NCBI GenBank assembly: GCA_903914535.1
Contig: CAIWPG010000145.1
Location: forward strand, 1 to 40,196
Length of the DNA stretch: 40,196 nucleotides
Reading direction: 5' to 3'
From: an uncultured Oxalobacteraceae bacterium
GTDB taxonomy: Bacteria; Pseudomonadota; Gammaproteobacteria; Burkholderiales; Burkholderiaceae_D
This document shows positions 9,798 to 18,060 of the stretch, piece after piece. Position 1 is the first letter of the stretch. Every line of letters begins with the position of its first letter. The position numbers and the translations under genes were made by a program. The notes under the pieces are model-generated. The model had not been told where the DNA came from. It saw only the letters and a program-made list of their open reading frames with translations, and searched no databases.

Positions 9798-10460
9798 ATG
9801 ACGACCTCCTCCGACACCTTTGCAACAATGACACCAGGCACGCCACTTCACGGACTCTACCTGGTGACCCCCGATTGGGACGATACGGAAAAATTAGTCG
9901 CCATCAGCGAACTGGCCTTACAAGGCGGCGCGTCTTTACTGCAATACCGTCACAAAACTGCCGGTGCACAATTACGCTTAACACAGGCCACCGCCCTGCT
10001 GGCCTTGTGCCGCCGCTATCAGCGCCCGTTCATCATCAATGATCATGTTGATCTGTGCCTGACGCTGAATGCCGACGGTATTCACGTCGGCGGAACAGAT
10101 GCCTCCGTCGCGCAGGTACGTGCACTGGTCGGCCCGGATAAAATCGTCGGTGCTTCCTGTTACGGTGATTTACAACTGGCGCACACAGCGCAACAGCAAG
10201 GTGCCAGCTATGTGGCATTTGGTGGGTTCTATCCGTCTCGTATTAAAAAATACCCGGTAACAACATCCCCTGATATTGTCACGCAAGCCGCTGCCGCCAT
10301 CGCGTTACCTAATGTAGTCATTGGCGGCATGACGCTGGAAAATTCAACACCACTGATCGCAGCCGGAGCCAACATGGTCGCTGCCATCAGCAGTATCTAT
10401 TTTGCCGCCGATCCGCGTGCAGCAGCACAAGAATTTAGCAGCTTGTTTAAAATACCTTAA
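9798..10460 (+). CDS. thiE: Thiamine-phosphate synthase ThiE
   Basis: A 220-aa TIM-barrel enzyme that joins hydroxymethylpyrimidine diphosphate and thiazole phosphate to thiamine phosphate. Motifs seen are GLYLVTPDWDD, GGASLLQYRHK (diphosphate and pyrimidine contacts), FIINDHVDLCLTLNADGIHVGG, VGASCYGD, YVAFGGFYPSRIKK and NVVIGGMTLEN. It starts three bases after thiD and is surely co-translated with it. The ThiL kinase that makes the final diphosphate is not in the window. The ORF track lets uvrD overlap its 3' end, but the real uvrD start is downstream. Confidence 0.96.
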   Translation: MTTSSDTFATMTPGTPLHGLYLVTPDWDDTEKLVAISELALQGGASLLQYRHKTAGAQLRLTQATALLALCRRYQRPFIINDHVDLCLTLNADGIHVGGTDASVAQVRALVGPDKIVGASCYGDLQLAHTAQQQGASYVAFGGFYPSRIKKYPVTTSPDIVTQAAAAIALPNVVIGGMTLENSTPLIAAGANMVAAISSIYFAADPRAAAQEFSSLFKIP

Positions 10461-10512
10461 TAAACAAGTAAAAAGCGATAGGGGTTCAACACGCATTCAG
10501 TCCCGCAACGCT

Positions 10513-10532
10513 ATCCCGTATAATCACGGGAT
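10513..10532 (+). promoter_or_regulatory. uvrD -10 box inside a palindrome that reaches the start codon
   Basis: TATAAT (10519-10524) is enclosed by a perfect 7-bp inverted repeat ATCCCGT (10513-10519) / ACGGGAT (10526-10532), which ends in the first two bases of the uvrD ATG. TTCAGT (10497-10502) is a possible weak -35 with a 16-base spacer. Transcription would begin at or next to the ATG. No LexA-type CTGT-N8-ACAG site is seen. Confidence 0.45.
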
Positions 10533-12843
10533 GCACAATCTACTCAACAACCTCAATCCGGAACAGCTTGCTGCTGTTACCCTCCCCGCCGAACCGGCAC
10601 TCATTCTGGCTGGCGCCGGTTCAGGTAAAACACGGGTACTGACTACCCGTATTGCCTGGCTGATTCAATCCGGCCAAATCTCTCCCGGCGGCTTAATGGC
10701 GGTAACCTTTACCAACAAAGCTGCCAAAGAGATGCAGGTACGCTTATCAGGTATGTTGCCAATCAACACACGCAGCATGTGGATAGGTACCTTCCACGGA
10801 TTATGTAACCGCCTGCTACGGTCGCATTACATGGATGCAAGTCTGCCGCAGACATTTCAGATTTTAGACAGCCAGGACCAGTTAGCCATGGTCAAACGCA
10901 TCCTGAAGGCTAACCAGATTGATGATGATAAGTTTCCGCCGCGTTCAGTGGTGTACTTTATTAACGGAGCCAAAGACCAGGGCTTACGTGCGGCACAGGT
11001 CACCACCCACGACCCGTTCAGCCGCCAGATGGCGGAGATATACAACATTTACGAGCAGCAATGCCAACGTGACGGTGTGGTCGATTTTGCTGAATTACTA
11101 TTACGCACTGTAGAATTATTTTCCCGCAACCAACCCTTACGTGAACATTATCAAGCCAGATTTAAACATATTCTGGTTGATGAGTTCCAAGATACCAATG
11201 ACTTGCAATACCGCTGGATCAAGTTAATGGCGGGATCACACGCCGCTGTTTTAGCAGTCGGTGATGACGATCAGAGTATTTATGCCTTTCGTGGTGCCAA
11301 TGTGGGCAATATGGCAGCCTTTGAACGCGAGTTTCAGGTAAAACACCACATTAAACTGGAACAAAACTACCGTTCACATGGTCACATACTGGATGCGGCT
11401 AACGCCTTAATTTCCAATAACGTTGAACGTCTCGGCAAAAATTTGCGTACCGATGCAGGGCAAGGCGAACTGATCCGCATTGTCGAAGCCTCCAGCGACA
11501 TTCAGGAAGCGCAATGGTTAGTTGAACAAGTAAAGGAACTGGCCCGACAGGGCATTCGCTCTGATGAAATCGCTTTACTCTACCGCTCCAACGCCCAATC
11601 CCGTGCGATTGAACATGCGCTGTTTTCAGCCAGTCTGCCTTACCGTGTATACGGCGGACAACGTTTTTTTGAACGGGCTGAAATCAAACACGCGATCGCC
11701 TATTTGCAACTGATGGATAACCCGCATAATGATTCTGCTTTTTTACGCGTGATGAACTTTCCGACCCGTGGCATTGGTGCAAAGGGGCAAGAAAACTTGC
11801 AAGATGCAGCACGTCAGTACGGCATTTCTCTTTATGCGGCAGTACCTTATCTCACTGGCAAGGCCGGCTCATCGCTGGCTGCGTTTGTCAAACTGATTGA
11901 AGGAGCACGCTTTGAAACTCAGCGCATGCCCCTGCCGGGATTAGTGCAACGCGTACTGGAAATGAGTACATTAATAAATCACTACCAAAATGAAAAAGAA
12001 GGCGCTGACCGCATTGAAAATCTGGAGCAACTCGTCAATGCTGCCACACTATTTCTGGCAGAAGAAGGCTTTGACCGGGATGCACCGGCCTTGCTGGGAC
12101 CGGTTGCCACAGCCAGACCAGGCGCAGCCATGCTAACTGATGGTGATGATAATGGCACGACCATCCTGGATGCCGATGCAGCGCTCCATACGCTGATGTC
12201 ACCATTATCCGCATTTTTATCCCACGCATCACTGGAAGCCGGCGACAATCAGGCACAGGCAGGACAAGATGCCATACAACTAATGACCGTACATTCCGCC
12301 AAGGGTCTGGAGTTTGATGCCGTATTCATCACCGGCCTGGAAGAAGGATTATTTCCTCATGAAAATAGCGCTAAAGAAACCGGCGGCATCGAAGAAGAGC
12401 GCCGCCTGATGTACGTTGCTATTACCCGTGCCAGACAGCGGCTGTTTATGAGTTTTGCCCAAAGCCGTATGCTGCACGGACAAATACGCTACAACACCCG
12501 TTCCCGTTTTCTCAGTGAATTACCTGAAGAAAACGTAAAATGGCTCTCTCCGCAATTAAAGCAAAACTGGGCTTCGCCACCGAAATCAGCCTGGGATACC
12601 CCCTCATCCTATCCGTCGTCAAAAACCTACCCGCCGGCACGTGCTCCCGGTGGCGCACCATCCCCGCTTGCCACCAATAAAGATGGCTGGCGTATCGGCC
12701 AGACCGTCAGACATGACAAATTCGGCGAGGGTATTATTATTAAACTGGAAGGTGACAGCAGTGGCAGCCGCGGACATATTCAGTTTTATAAAATCGGCTT
12801 AAAAATACTTGATTTAACTATAGCCAAATTAGAGAGGGATTAA
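10531..12843 (+). CDS. uvrD: DNA helicase II, UvrD/PcrA family
   Basis: A 770-aa superfamily 1A 3'-5' helicase for nucleotide excision and mismatch repair. All motifs are present: LNPEQLAAVTLP (Q motif), the Walker A AGAGSGKT near residue 27, TFTNKAAKEM, the Walker B LVDEFQDTNDLQY near 217, GDDDQSIYAFRGA, LEQNYRS, TVHSAKGLEFDAVFITGLEEG and YVAITRARQRL. The C-terminus ends in a Tudor-like module (GQTVRHDKFGEGIIIKLEGD) that in UvrD/PcrA contacts RNA polymerase. The ATG at 10531 is chosen; the track start at 10402 lies inside thiE and adds 43 residues without family character. There is no visible Shine-Dalgarno, so it may be leaderless. Confidence 0.95.
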   Translation: MHNLLNNLNPEQLAAVTLPAEPALILAGAGSGKTRVLTTRIAWLIQSGQISPGGLMAVTFTNKAAKEMQVRLSGMLPINTRSMWIGTFHGLCNRLLRSHYMDASLPQTFQILDSQDQLAMVKRILKANQIDDDKFPPRSVVYFINGAKDQGLRAAQVTTHDPFSRQMAEIYNIYEQQCQRDGVVDFAELLLRTVELFSRNQPLREHYQARFKHILVDEFQDTNDLQYRWIKLMAGSHAAVLAVGDDDQSIYAFRGANVGNMAAFEREFQVKHHIKLEQNYRSHGHILDAANALISNNVERLGKNLRTDAGQGELIRIVEASSDIQEAQWLVEQVKELARQGIRSDEIALLYRSNAQSRAIEHALFSASLPYRVYGGQRFFERAEIKHAIAYLQLMDNPHNDSAFLRVMNFPTRGIGAKGQENLQDAARQYGISLYAAVPYLTGKAGSSLAAFVKLIEGARFETQRMPLPGLVQRVLEMSTLINHYQNEKEGADRIENLEQLVNAATLFLAEEGFDRDAPALLGPVATARPGAAMLTDGDDNGTTILDADAALHTLMSPLSAFLSHASLEAGDNQAQAGQDAIQLMTVHSAKGLEFDAVFITGLEEGLFPHENSAKETGGIEEERRLMYVAITRARQRLFMSFAQSRMLHGQIRYNTRSRFLSELPEENVKWLSPQLKQNWASPPKSAWDTPSSYPSSKTYPPARAPGGAPSPLATNKDGWRIGQTVRHDKFGEGIIIKLEGDSSGSRGHIQFYKIGLKILDLTIAKLERD

Positions 12844-12849
12844 TACACC

Positions 12850-14106
12850 ATGCCTGCCTCACCCCTGATCGAATATGCCGCAGCCTGTATTTTTGCACTT
12901 GCTGTATTGCATACGTTCTCTACCAAGTACTTCCAGCACCTGGCGCATACCGATTCACAGCATGCAGGTCTATGGCATTTACTGGGTGAGGTTGAAGTTG
13001 TTTTTGGTTTTTGGTCATTTGTACTACTCCTGTTTATTGCGATAGCCAGCAACTCCACCCAGGCCATTGCCTATCTTGAACATCAGAATTTCACCGAAGC
13101 CTTATTTGTTTTTGTCATTTTAACTATCGCAGCAACACGACCGATTTTATCTTTTGCCGGCAGCCTGGTTAACCGGATTGCAGGGATACTACCCGTCTCA
13201 ATAACAATGGGACGTTATTTTTTAAGTTTGTCCTTCATCCCGCTGCTGGGCTCATTCATTACCGAACCAGCCGCTATGACACTGGCAGCACTGATGCTGC
13301 GTGACCTGTATTTTAAACAAACAGTATCCGGTCGTTTCAAGTACGCCACACTGGCAGTGTTACTGGTTAATATCTCAATTGGCGGCGTACTGACGCCCTA
13401 TGCCGCACCTCCGGTACTGATGGTGGCTGAAAAATGGGGCTGGAATCTGCATTTTATGAGCAGTGTCTTTGGCTGGAAAGCCGCCATTGCCGTCTTTTTT
13501 AACGCCTTCGCAGTTAGTCTGCTGTTTAAAAAAGAACTTTCCTACTTACCGCAAACAAAAATCAGCGGGCCACACATGCCATTCTCACTGGTTGCCGTTC
13601 ACCTGGCTTTTTTATTTGCTACGGTCTGGTTCAATCACCACCCTGCCGTATTCATTGGTTTATTCTTATTTTTCCTGGGTTTTACCCATGCTTACCCGGA
13701 GTATCAGGATAAACTCATGCTAAAAGAAGGCCTGCTGGTCGCCTTTTTTTTAGGGGGGCTAGTCGTTATCGGTGGCCTGCAACAGTGGTGGCTGCAGCCA
13801 CTTTTATCGCAAATGCGTTCCGGTACATTATTCTTTGGCGCCGTCGGCCTGACAGCACTCACCGACAATGCCGCGCTTACCTACCTCGGATCGCTGGTAG
13901 AAGGAATCAGTGACCCGGCCAAATACGCGCTGGTGGCAGGAGCCGTGACCGGAGGTGGCTTAACCGTCATTGCCAATGCACCCAACCCGGCTGGCTTTGC
14001 CATATTAAAAGAATGTTTTGATGAACAATCAATCAGTCCTTTAAATATATTTCTGGCCGCTCTGTTACCAACGACAGTAGCCGCCTTATGTTTTTTACTG
14101 CTTTAA
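12850..14106 (+). CDS. Putative Na+/H+ antiporter (Na_H_antiport_2-like)
   Basis: A 418-aa integral membrane protein with about ten to twelve helices. It resembles the putative Na+/H+ antiporter family of the ion-transporter superfamily. Diagnostic stretches are IAATRPILSFAGSLVNRIA, GSFITEPAAMTLAALMLRDLYF, GVLTPYAAPPVLMVAEKWGW, LTALTDNAALTYLGSLVEG and TVIANAPNPAGFAIL. The TD-N-A and NAPNPAG segments resemble the half-membrane ion-binding loops of ArsB/NhaD-type carriers. The cation is not known from sequence. It begins seven bases after the uvrD stop with AGAGG upstream, so it is probably co-transcribed with uvrD, with no obvious functional link. Confidence 0.8.
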   Translation: MPASPLIEYAAACIFALAVLHTFSTKYFQHLAHTDSQHAGLWHLLGEVEVVFGFWSFVLLLFIAIASNSTQAIAYLEHQNFTEALFVFVILTIAATRPILSFAGSLVNRIAGILPVSITMGRYFLSLSFIPLLGSFITEPAAMTLAALMLRDLYFKQTVSGRFKYATLAVLLVNISIGGVLTPYAAPPVLMVAEKWGWNLHFMSSVFGWKAAIAVFFNAFAVSLLFKKELSYLPQTKISGPHMPFSLVAVHLAFLFATVWFNHHPAVFIGLFLFFLGFTHAYPEYQDKLMLKEGLLVAFFLGGLVVIGGLQQWWLQPLLSQMRSGTLFFGAVGLTALTDNAALTYLGSLVEGISDPAKYALVAGAVTGGGLTVIANAPNPAGFAILKECFDEQSISPLNIFLAALLPTTVAALCFLLL

Positions 14107-14118
14107 ATCACACCATAC

Positions 14119-14151
14119 CGCTGACAGCATTAAAACCAGAGCGTGTCAGCG
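14119..14151. terminator. Hairpin between convergent antiporter and HTH genes
   Basis: CGCTGACA (14119-14126) and TGTCAGCG (14144-14151) form a perfect 8-bp stem around a 17-base loop that overlaps the HTH gene stop. The two genes converge here, so a shared terminator is expected. The lack of a good T-run lowers confidence. Confidence 0.4.
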
Positions 14152-14511
14152 AACATGACGCGCAGGCTTCAAAACAAAATGTGGTGAAAGTCCGGCAACA
14201 CCATGCTTTACACTTTTTCGCCCTCTTCCTGGTGGCACCAGCTTAAAATTTACTTTGTCTGCCGGCTGATGCACGACCATCAACTGGCGTATCTCAGAAA
14301 ATGGAATCGTAAATTCCTCATGAATTCTAAGCAACATCGCCCCGCTTACTCCCAGTAATCCATGACGTATTTTGCTTAGCAATGGCGCAGAAACATCCAG
14401 ACGCCGACATAAAGCAGCATCATTCTTCAATCCTCCCTGTTGAATTAAGGCATCAAGCAATTGATTTTGTCCGAGTTTACGCAACTCTGATGTATTTTGT
14501 ACGGGTTTCAT
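14146..14511 (-). CDS. Small helix-turn-helix protein, XRE-like
   Basis: A 121-aa protein. Residues 15-65 form a helix-turn-helix of the lambda-repressor/XRE kind: LLDALIQQGGLKNDAALCRRLDVSAPLLSKIRHGLLGVSGAMLLRI, in which LCRRLDVSAPLLSKIRHG gives helices 2 and 3. The C-terminal 40 residues are basic and Pro/Gly-rich and may help DNA contact. GGAG lies six bases before the ATG. It is a likely DNA-binding regulator of unknown target; the AT-rich region just upstream has inverted repeats that could be its operators. Similar small regulators are common in Burkholderiales, so this need not be a mobile-element gene. Confidence 0.75.
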   Translation of the reverse strand: MKPVQNTSELRKLGQNQLLDALIQQGGLKNDAALCRRLDVSAPLLSKIRHGLLGVSGAMLLRIHEEFTIPFSEIRQLMVVHQPADKVNFKLVPPGRGRKSVKHGVAGLSPHFVLKPARHVR

Positions 14512-14673
14512 TTTTTCTCCGTATATTTTAATTTCTTTAACGGTTTTATTTGCAATATAACCACTATATCGATCAGACAGACTGAAATTGTCATTATTTC
14601 TAAAAAAATATGAATAAAATCATTCACTAATTTCATTTAAATCAAAATTTTTATTAAAAATAATTTATATATT

Positions 14674-14709
14674 CGATTTATTTGACAATATTACTTAAAT
14701 CGATAAAAT
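14674..14709 (+). promoter_or_regulatory. Consensus-like promoter framed by an inverted repeat
   Basis: TTGACA (14682-14687), a 16-base spacer and TAAAAT (14704-14709) match sigma-70 at 6/6 and 5/6. The -35 lies inside the inverted repeat CGATTTA (14674-14680) / TAAATCG (14696-14702), spaced by 15 bases. It points right, towards no obvious gene. Confidence 0.5.
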
Positions 14710-14783
14710 AAATAAATAGATTTTACATAAAATTTACAAAAAGCAATAAATTTCTGTGGTGCAATTTATAATTCGGCATTTAT

Positions 14784-14812
14784 TTGACGGCAATATATCT
14801 GTAAGTTATATC
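14784..14812 (+). promoter_or_regulatory. Second promoter-like site in the AT-rich gap
   Basis: TTGACG (14784-14789), a 17-base spacer and TATATC (14807-14812). The surrounding ATTTATTTGAC repeats the sequence of the site about 100 bases upstream, so the two may be duplicated elements. Confidence 0.4.
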
Positions 14813-15222
14813 TATCACATCAAAAAATACTGCAAAACCACTTGCATAGAAATCACCTTCACCTTATTCGTTCTACCGATTTTTTCTGTCTGGCTAAAAC
14901 CGGTCCGGATCAGCAGCTACCCGTTTGGGCACCGCTGCTCATCGGTGCATATTGTTCTGGATTGATGTCAGATTGTCTGCGGCCAATAACAGAACTCGGG
15001 GACATTTACCGATGCTGCCTTTTTCGCACTACAATCTGGAATCACACATAGTGCCGGCAGAATGCATTTTGCGTTTGCAAACGCTATTTCCGGGTACAGC
15101 TATGTCTGTATTTATTTAAAATAGCGCCGGATCGAAACATTCGTAACAGTGCATTTTATGGTTAATATGATACATATCATCGAATTTACTTATCCTGATT
15201 ACCCCAAAAGACAAAATAACAA

Positions 15223-15275
15223 GTTGAAATTTCGCTTTCAACAAGCATTTATTTTCTTACAAGGTGGTCTATAAT
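15223..15275 (+). promoter_or_regulatory. Palindrome and -10 box before the GAF/GGDEF/EAL gene
   Basis: GTTGAAA (15223-15229) and TTTCAAC (15236-15242) make a perfect 7-bp inverted repeat around TTTCGC. A perfect TATAAT follows at 15270-15275, 35 bases before the chosen ATG. No good -35 is spaced correctly, so an activator at the palindrome is possible. Confidence 0.4.
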
Positions 15276-15309
15276 TTAGCAATTCTTGCCACCAAAAAAA
15301 TGCGCATTC

Positions 15310-17910
15310 ATGATTACAGCCCCCATTCCGCGCACCGAAACAGAACGTTTGCTGACATTACTGGCCCTTGACGTACTTGATACGTCTCCCGAAGCAGAAT
15401 TTGATGCATTAGTACGAGTAGCGTCACAAGTATGTGACGTACCTATTTCACTGATCAGCTTAATCGATGCCGAACGACAATGGTTTAAAGCAAATATAGG
15501 TTTGCCCGGCGCCTCCGAAACGCATCGTGATGTGGCATTCTGTTCACACGCGATCCTGAACGACACATTGCTCGAAGTCACTGATGCGACCAAAGATATA
15601 CGCTTCTCGGATAACCCGCTGGTTACGGGTGATCCCTGCATTCGTTTTTACGCAGGTGCTCCTGTCACTATGAGTAATGGTCACCGGGTCGGAACACTAT
15701 GTATCATCGACAGACAACCCCGGCATCTGGATGACATGCAACGTGACATATTGTCTTCACTGGCGCGCGTGGCAGCAGCTACCCTTGAAGGACGCCGGGC
15801 AGAGCGACAACACAAAAAAAATATGCTCAGCTTGCAAGCCAGCCAAAATCACCTGCGATGTTTGTACGAATCCACACCTGCCATGATGCACTCCATTGAT
15901 ATGCAGGGGCGCTTGCAAACCGTAAGCGATATGTGGCTGAGTAAACTGGGTTATACCCGCGAAGATATGGTCGGTCAGTTTTTTTATAACTTTATGACCC
16001 CCGCCTCGCGTGACTACTGCCGCAACATCGTACTGCCTGATTTTCTTCGTTCCGGCCAGTGCGATAACATCAGTTACCAGATCATCAGTAAAAGCGGCAT
16101 TATTATCGACATACTGCTTTCCGGCATTACGCAATATGACGCCGACAGAACTGCCTGCCGCGGCCTGATTGTCGCTGAAGATGTCACCGAACGACTCAGC
16201 ATTGAACGCCAGCTGGCGCAACAGCATGAATTACTGAAAGTGACTCTCAATTCAATTGGTGATGCAGTCATTACCACCGATACTACAGGCAATGTCACTT
16301 GGTTAAATCCTGTCGCAGAACACATGACGGGCTGGGATTTAAACAGCGCCGTCGGTCACCCGCTGACCCAAATATTCCATATCGTCGATGAAGAAACACG
16401 AAAACCGATAGAAAATCCGGTAACAACCTGTCTGGGACGAAGTACCGCAATCTGTTTATCCAGTCATACCATCCTGATCTCACGCGAAGGGGAAGAATTT
16501 GGTATTGAAGACTCTGCGGCGCCCATACGTAATCCGCAAGGTGAAATGCTGGGTGTCGTACTGGTATTCCATGACGTTACCGAACAGCGCCGTCTGTCCG
16601 GCGAGATGAGCTATCGGGCTACTCACGATGCACTGACAGGATTAGTTAATCGTACCGAATTTGAAACACGGCTACGTAAAATACTGCACAATTCGCATAA
16701 ATCACGCTCTGAACACACTCTGCTTTATATCGATCTGGACCAATTTAAACTGGTTAACGACTCTTGCGGCCACGCAATTGGTGATCAGCTCCTGCAACAA
16801 ATTTCCAAATTATTGCATACCTCGGTACGTGATCTGGATACGCTTGCACGCCTGGGTGGCGACGAATTCGGCATTATCCTGGAGCAATGCACAGCAGAAC
16901 CGGCACAACGTATCGCACAGCAAATTTGCGACCGCATGGATGATTTCCGCTTTGTCCATGATGGCAGACGTTTTCGGATCGGAGCCAGCATTGGCTTAGT
17001 GCCTGTAGACAGTCGTTGGGCAGCTACTGAAGCAATTATGCAGGCAGCAGATACCTCATGCTATGCCGCTAAAGAAGCTGGCCGCAACCGGGTTCATACC
17101 TGGTTTGATTCTGACCTGGCCATGCGTACACGTCATAATGAAATGCAATGGACTGATCGCATCGGTCAGGCGCTGGATGAAGACAGGTTTACCCTGTATG
17201 CCCAACACATTGTCCCGCTCAATGATACCGCTGACGGAATACATGCTGAAGTCCTGCTGCGTATGATTGATACCGATGGCAGCCTGATCCCGCCGGGCGC
17301 TTTTTTACCGGCAGCAGAACGGTTTCATCTGGCTTCACGCATCGACCGCTGGGTTCTCAGACAATCTATTAACTGGATACAACGTGCGAAAGCGGCTGAT
17401 GCAATCGAAAACCTGAGTATCAATCTTTCTGGTCAGTCAATTGGTGACAGGGCATTCCATCGCTGGGCCATGGCGATTTTCACGGAAGCCGGTCCACATA
17501 TCTGCCGTAAATTGTGTATTGAAATCACTGAAACGGCAGTAGTGACCAATCTGGCGGATGCAGCGCTGTTTATTGAACAAGTGCGCGCCAGCGGCATCCG
17601 GGTAGCGCTGGATGATTTTGGCGCAGGAGCATCGTCTTTCGGTTATCTGAAATCATTACCAGTCGATTATATTAAAGTTGATGGTCAATTTATCCGCAAT
17701 ATAACAAATGATTCTCTGGATGAGGCTGCTGTACGGTGTTTTACAGACGTAGCCAAGGTAATAGGCGTCAAAACCGTCGCTGAATTTGTAGAAAACGACG
17801 TGATTCTGGAGCGATTAAAATTAATCGGAATCGATTTTGTACAGGGATACCTGATACACCGCCCGGCACCAATCAATGAACTGTTGCTGGATTTACTTAT
17901 ATATGCCTGA
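15310..17910 (+). CDS. GAF-PAS-PAS-GGDEF-EAL cyclic-di-GMP protein
   Basis: An 866-aa cytoplasmic sensor enzyme with no membrane segment. Order: a GAF domain (about 20-160; VPISLISLIDAERQWFKANIGL), two PAS domains (about 175-300 and 305-425), GGDEF (430-600) and EAL (610-866). The GGDEF motif is intact at 516-520, and a correctly spaced RxxD inhibitory site (RDLD) lies five residues before it. The EAL motif reads EVL at 647, but the other catalytic residues look present (NLS, EITET, DDFG at 768, KVD, FVQGY). It may make or break down c-di-GMP. The ATG at 15310 is chosen over the TTG at 15286 because the PRTETERLLTLLALDVLDT family start follows it. It converges with another such gene. Confidence 0.92.
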   Translation: MITAPIPRTETERLLTLLALDVLDTSPEAEFDALVRVASQVCDVPISLISLIDAERQWFKANIGLPGASETHRDVAFCSHAILNDTLLEVTDATKDIRFSDNPLVTGDPCIRFYAGAPVTMSNGHRVGTLCIIDRQPRHLDDMQRDILSSLARVAAATLEGRRAERQHKKNMLSLQASQNHLRCLYESTPAMMHSIDMQGRLQTVSDMWLSKLGYTREDMVGQFFYNFMTPASRDYCRNIVLPDFLRSGQCDNISYQIISKSGIIIDILLSGITQYDADRTACRGLIVAEDVTERLSIERQLAQQHELLKVTLNSIGDAVITTDTTGNVTWLNPVAEHMTGWDLNSAVGHPLTQIFHIVDEETRKPIENPVTTCLGRSTAICLSSHTILISREGEEFGIEDSAAPIRNPQGEMLGVVLVFHDVTEQRRLSGEMSYRATHDALTGLVNRTEFETRLRKILHNSHKSRSEHTLLYIDLDQFKLVNDSCGHAIGDQLLQQISKLLHTSVRDLDTLARLGGDEFGIILEQCTAEPAQRIAQQICDRMDDFRFVHDGRRFRIGASIGLVPVDSRWAATEAIMQAADTSCYAAKEAGRNRVHTWFDSDLAMRTRHNEMQWTDRIGQALDEDRFTLYAQHIVPLNDTADGIHAEVLLRMIDTDGSLIPPGAFLPAAERFHLASRIDRWVLRQSINWIQRAKAADAIENLSINLSGQSIGDRAFHRWAMAIFTEAGPHICRKLCIEITETAVVTNLADAALFIEQVRASGIRVALDDFGAGASSFGYLKSLPVDYIKVDGQFIRNITNDSLDEAAVRCFTDVAKVIGVKTVAEFVENDVILERLKLIGIDFVQGYLIHRPAPINELLLDLLIYA

Positions 17911-17918
17911 CACACCCA

Positions 17919-17956
17919 AAAACTAAGCCTGGCAATCTGCCGCCGGACTTAGTTTT
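17919..17956. terminator. Bidirectional terminator between convergent c-di-GMP genes
   Basis: AAAACTAAG (17919-17927) and CTTAGTTTT (17948-17956) are exact complements, with further partial GC pairing inside. Both strands end in a T-run, as expected for a shared intrinsic terminator. The remaining bases to 18060 hold nothing else. Confidence 0.75.
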
Positions 17957-18060
17957 ATCTGCGGCTGTTCCGTGTTCACCAGGTGCAGCGACTTCTCATC
18001 ACACCAGGCAAGGTACAATTTACAGTTCGTTTAAGATAACGCAACAAGCTGAACAAGGCA

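Larger units (their letters stand above)
14512..15309. other. AT-rich intergenic region without a convincing gene
   Basis: About 800 bases. The first 320 are extremely AT-rich (about 80% by eye) and carry promoter-like sites listed separately. From about 14,865 to 15,120 composition returns to normal, with overlapping short ORFs of 64-69 aa in three frames; none has a ribosome binding site or a recognisable sequence, so they are not called. The last 150 bases hold a palindrome and a TATAAT before the GGDEF/EAL gene. A small RNA or a decayed gene could be here. Confidence 0.6.

Noticed and set aside
10402-10530. N-terminal extension of uvrD in the ORF track
   Set aside because: It lies inside the 3' end of thiE and adds 43 residues without helicase character. 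The ATG at 10531 begins the family sequence HNLLNNLNPEQLAAV.
14756-15119. Three overlapping ORFs of 64-69 aa
   Set aside because: Different frames over the same DNA, no ribosome binding sites and no recognisable motifs; chance ORFs or a decayed gene.
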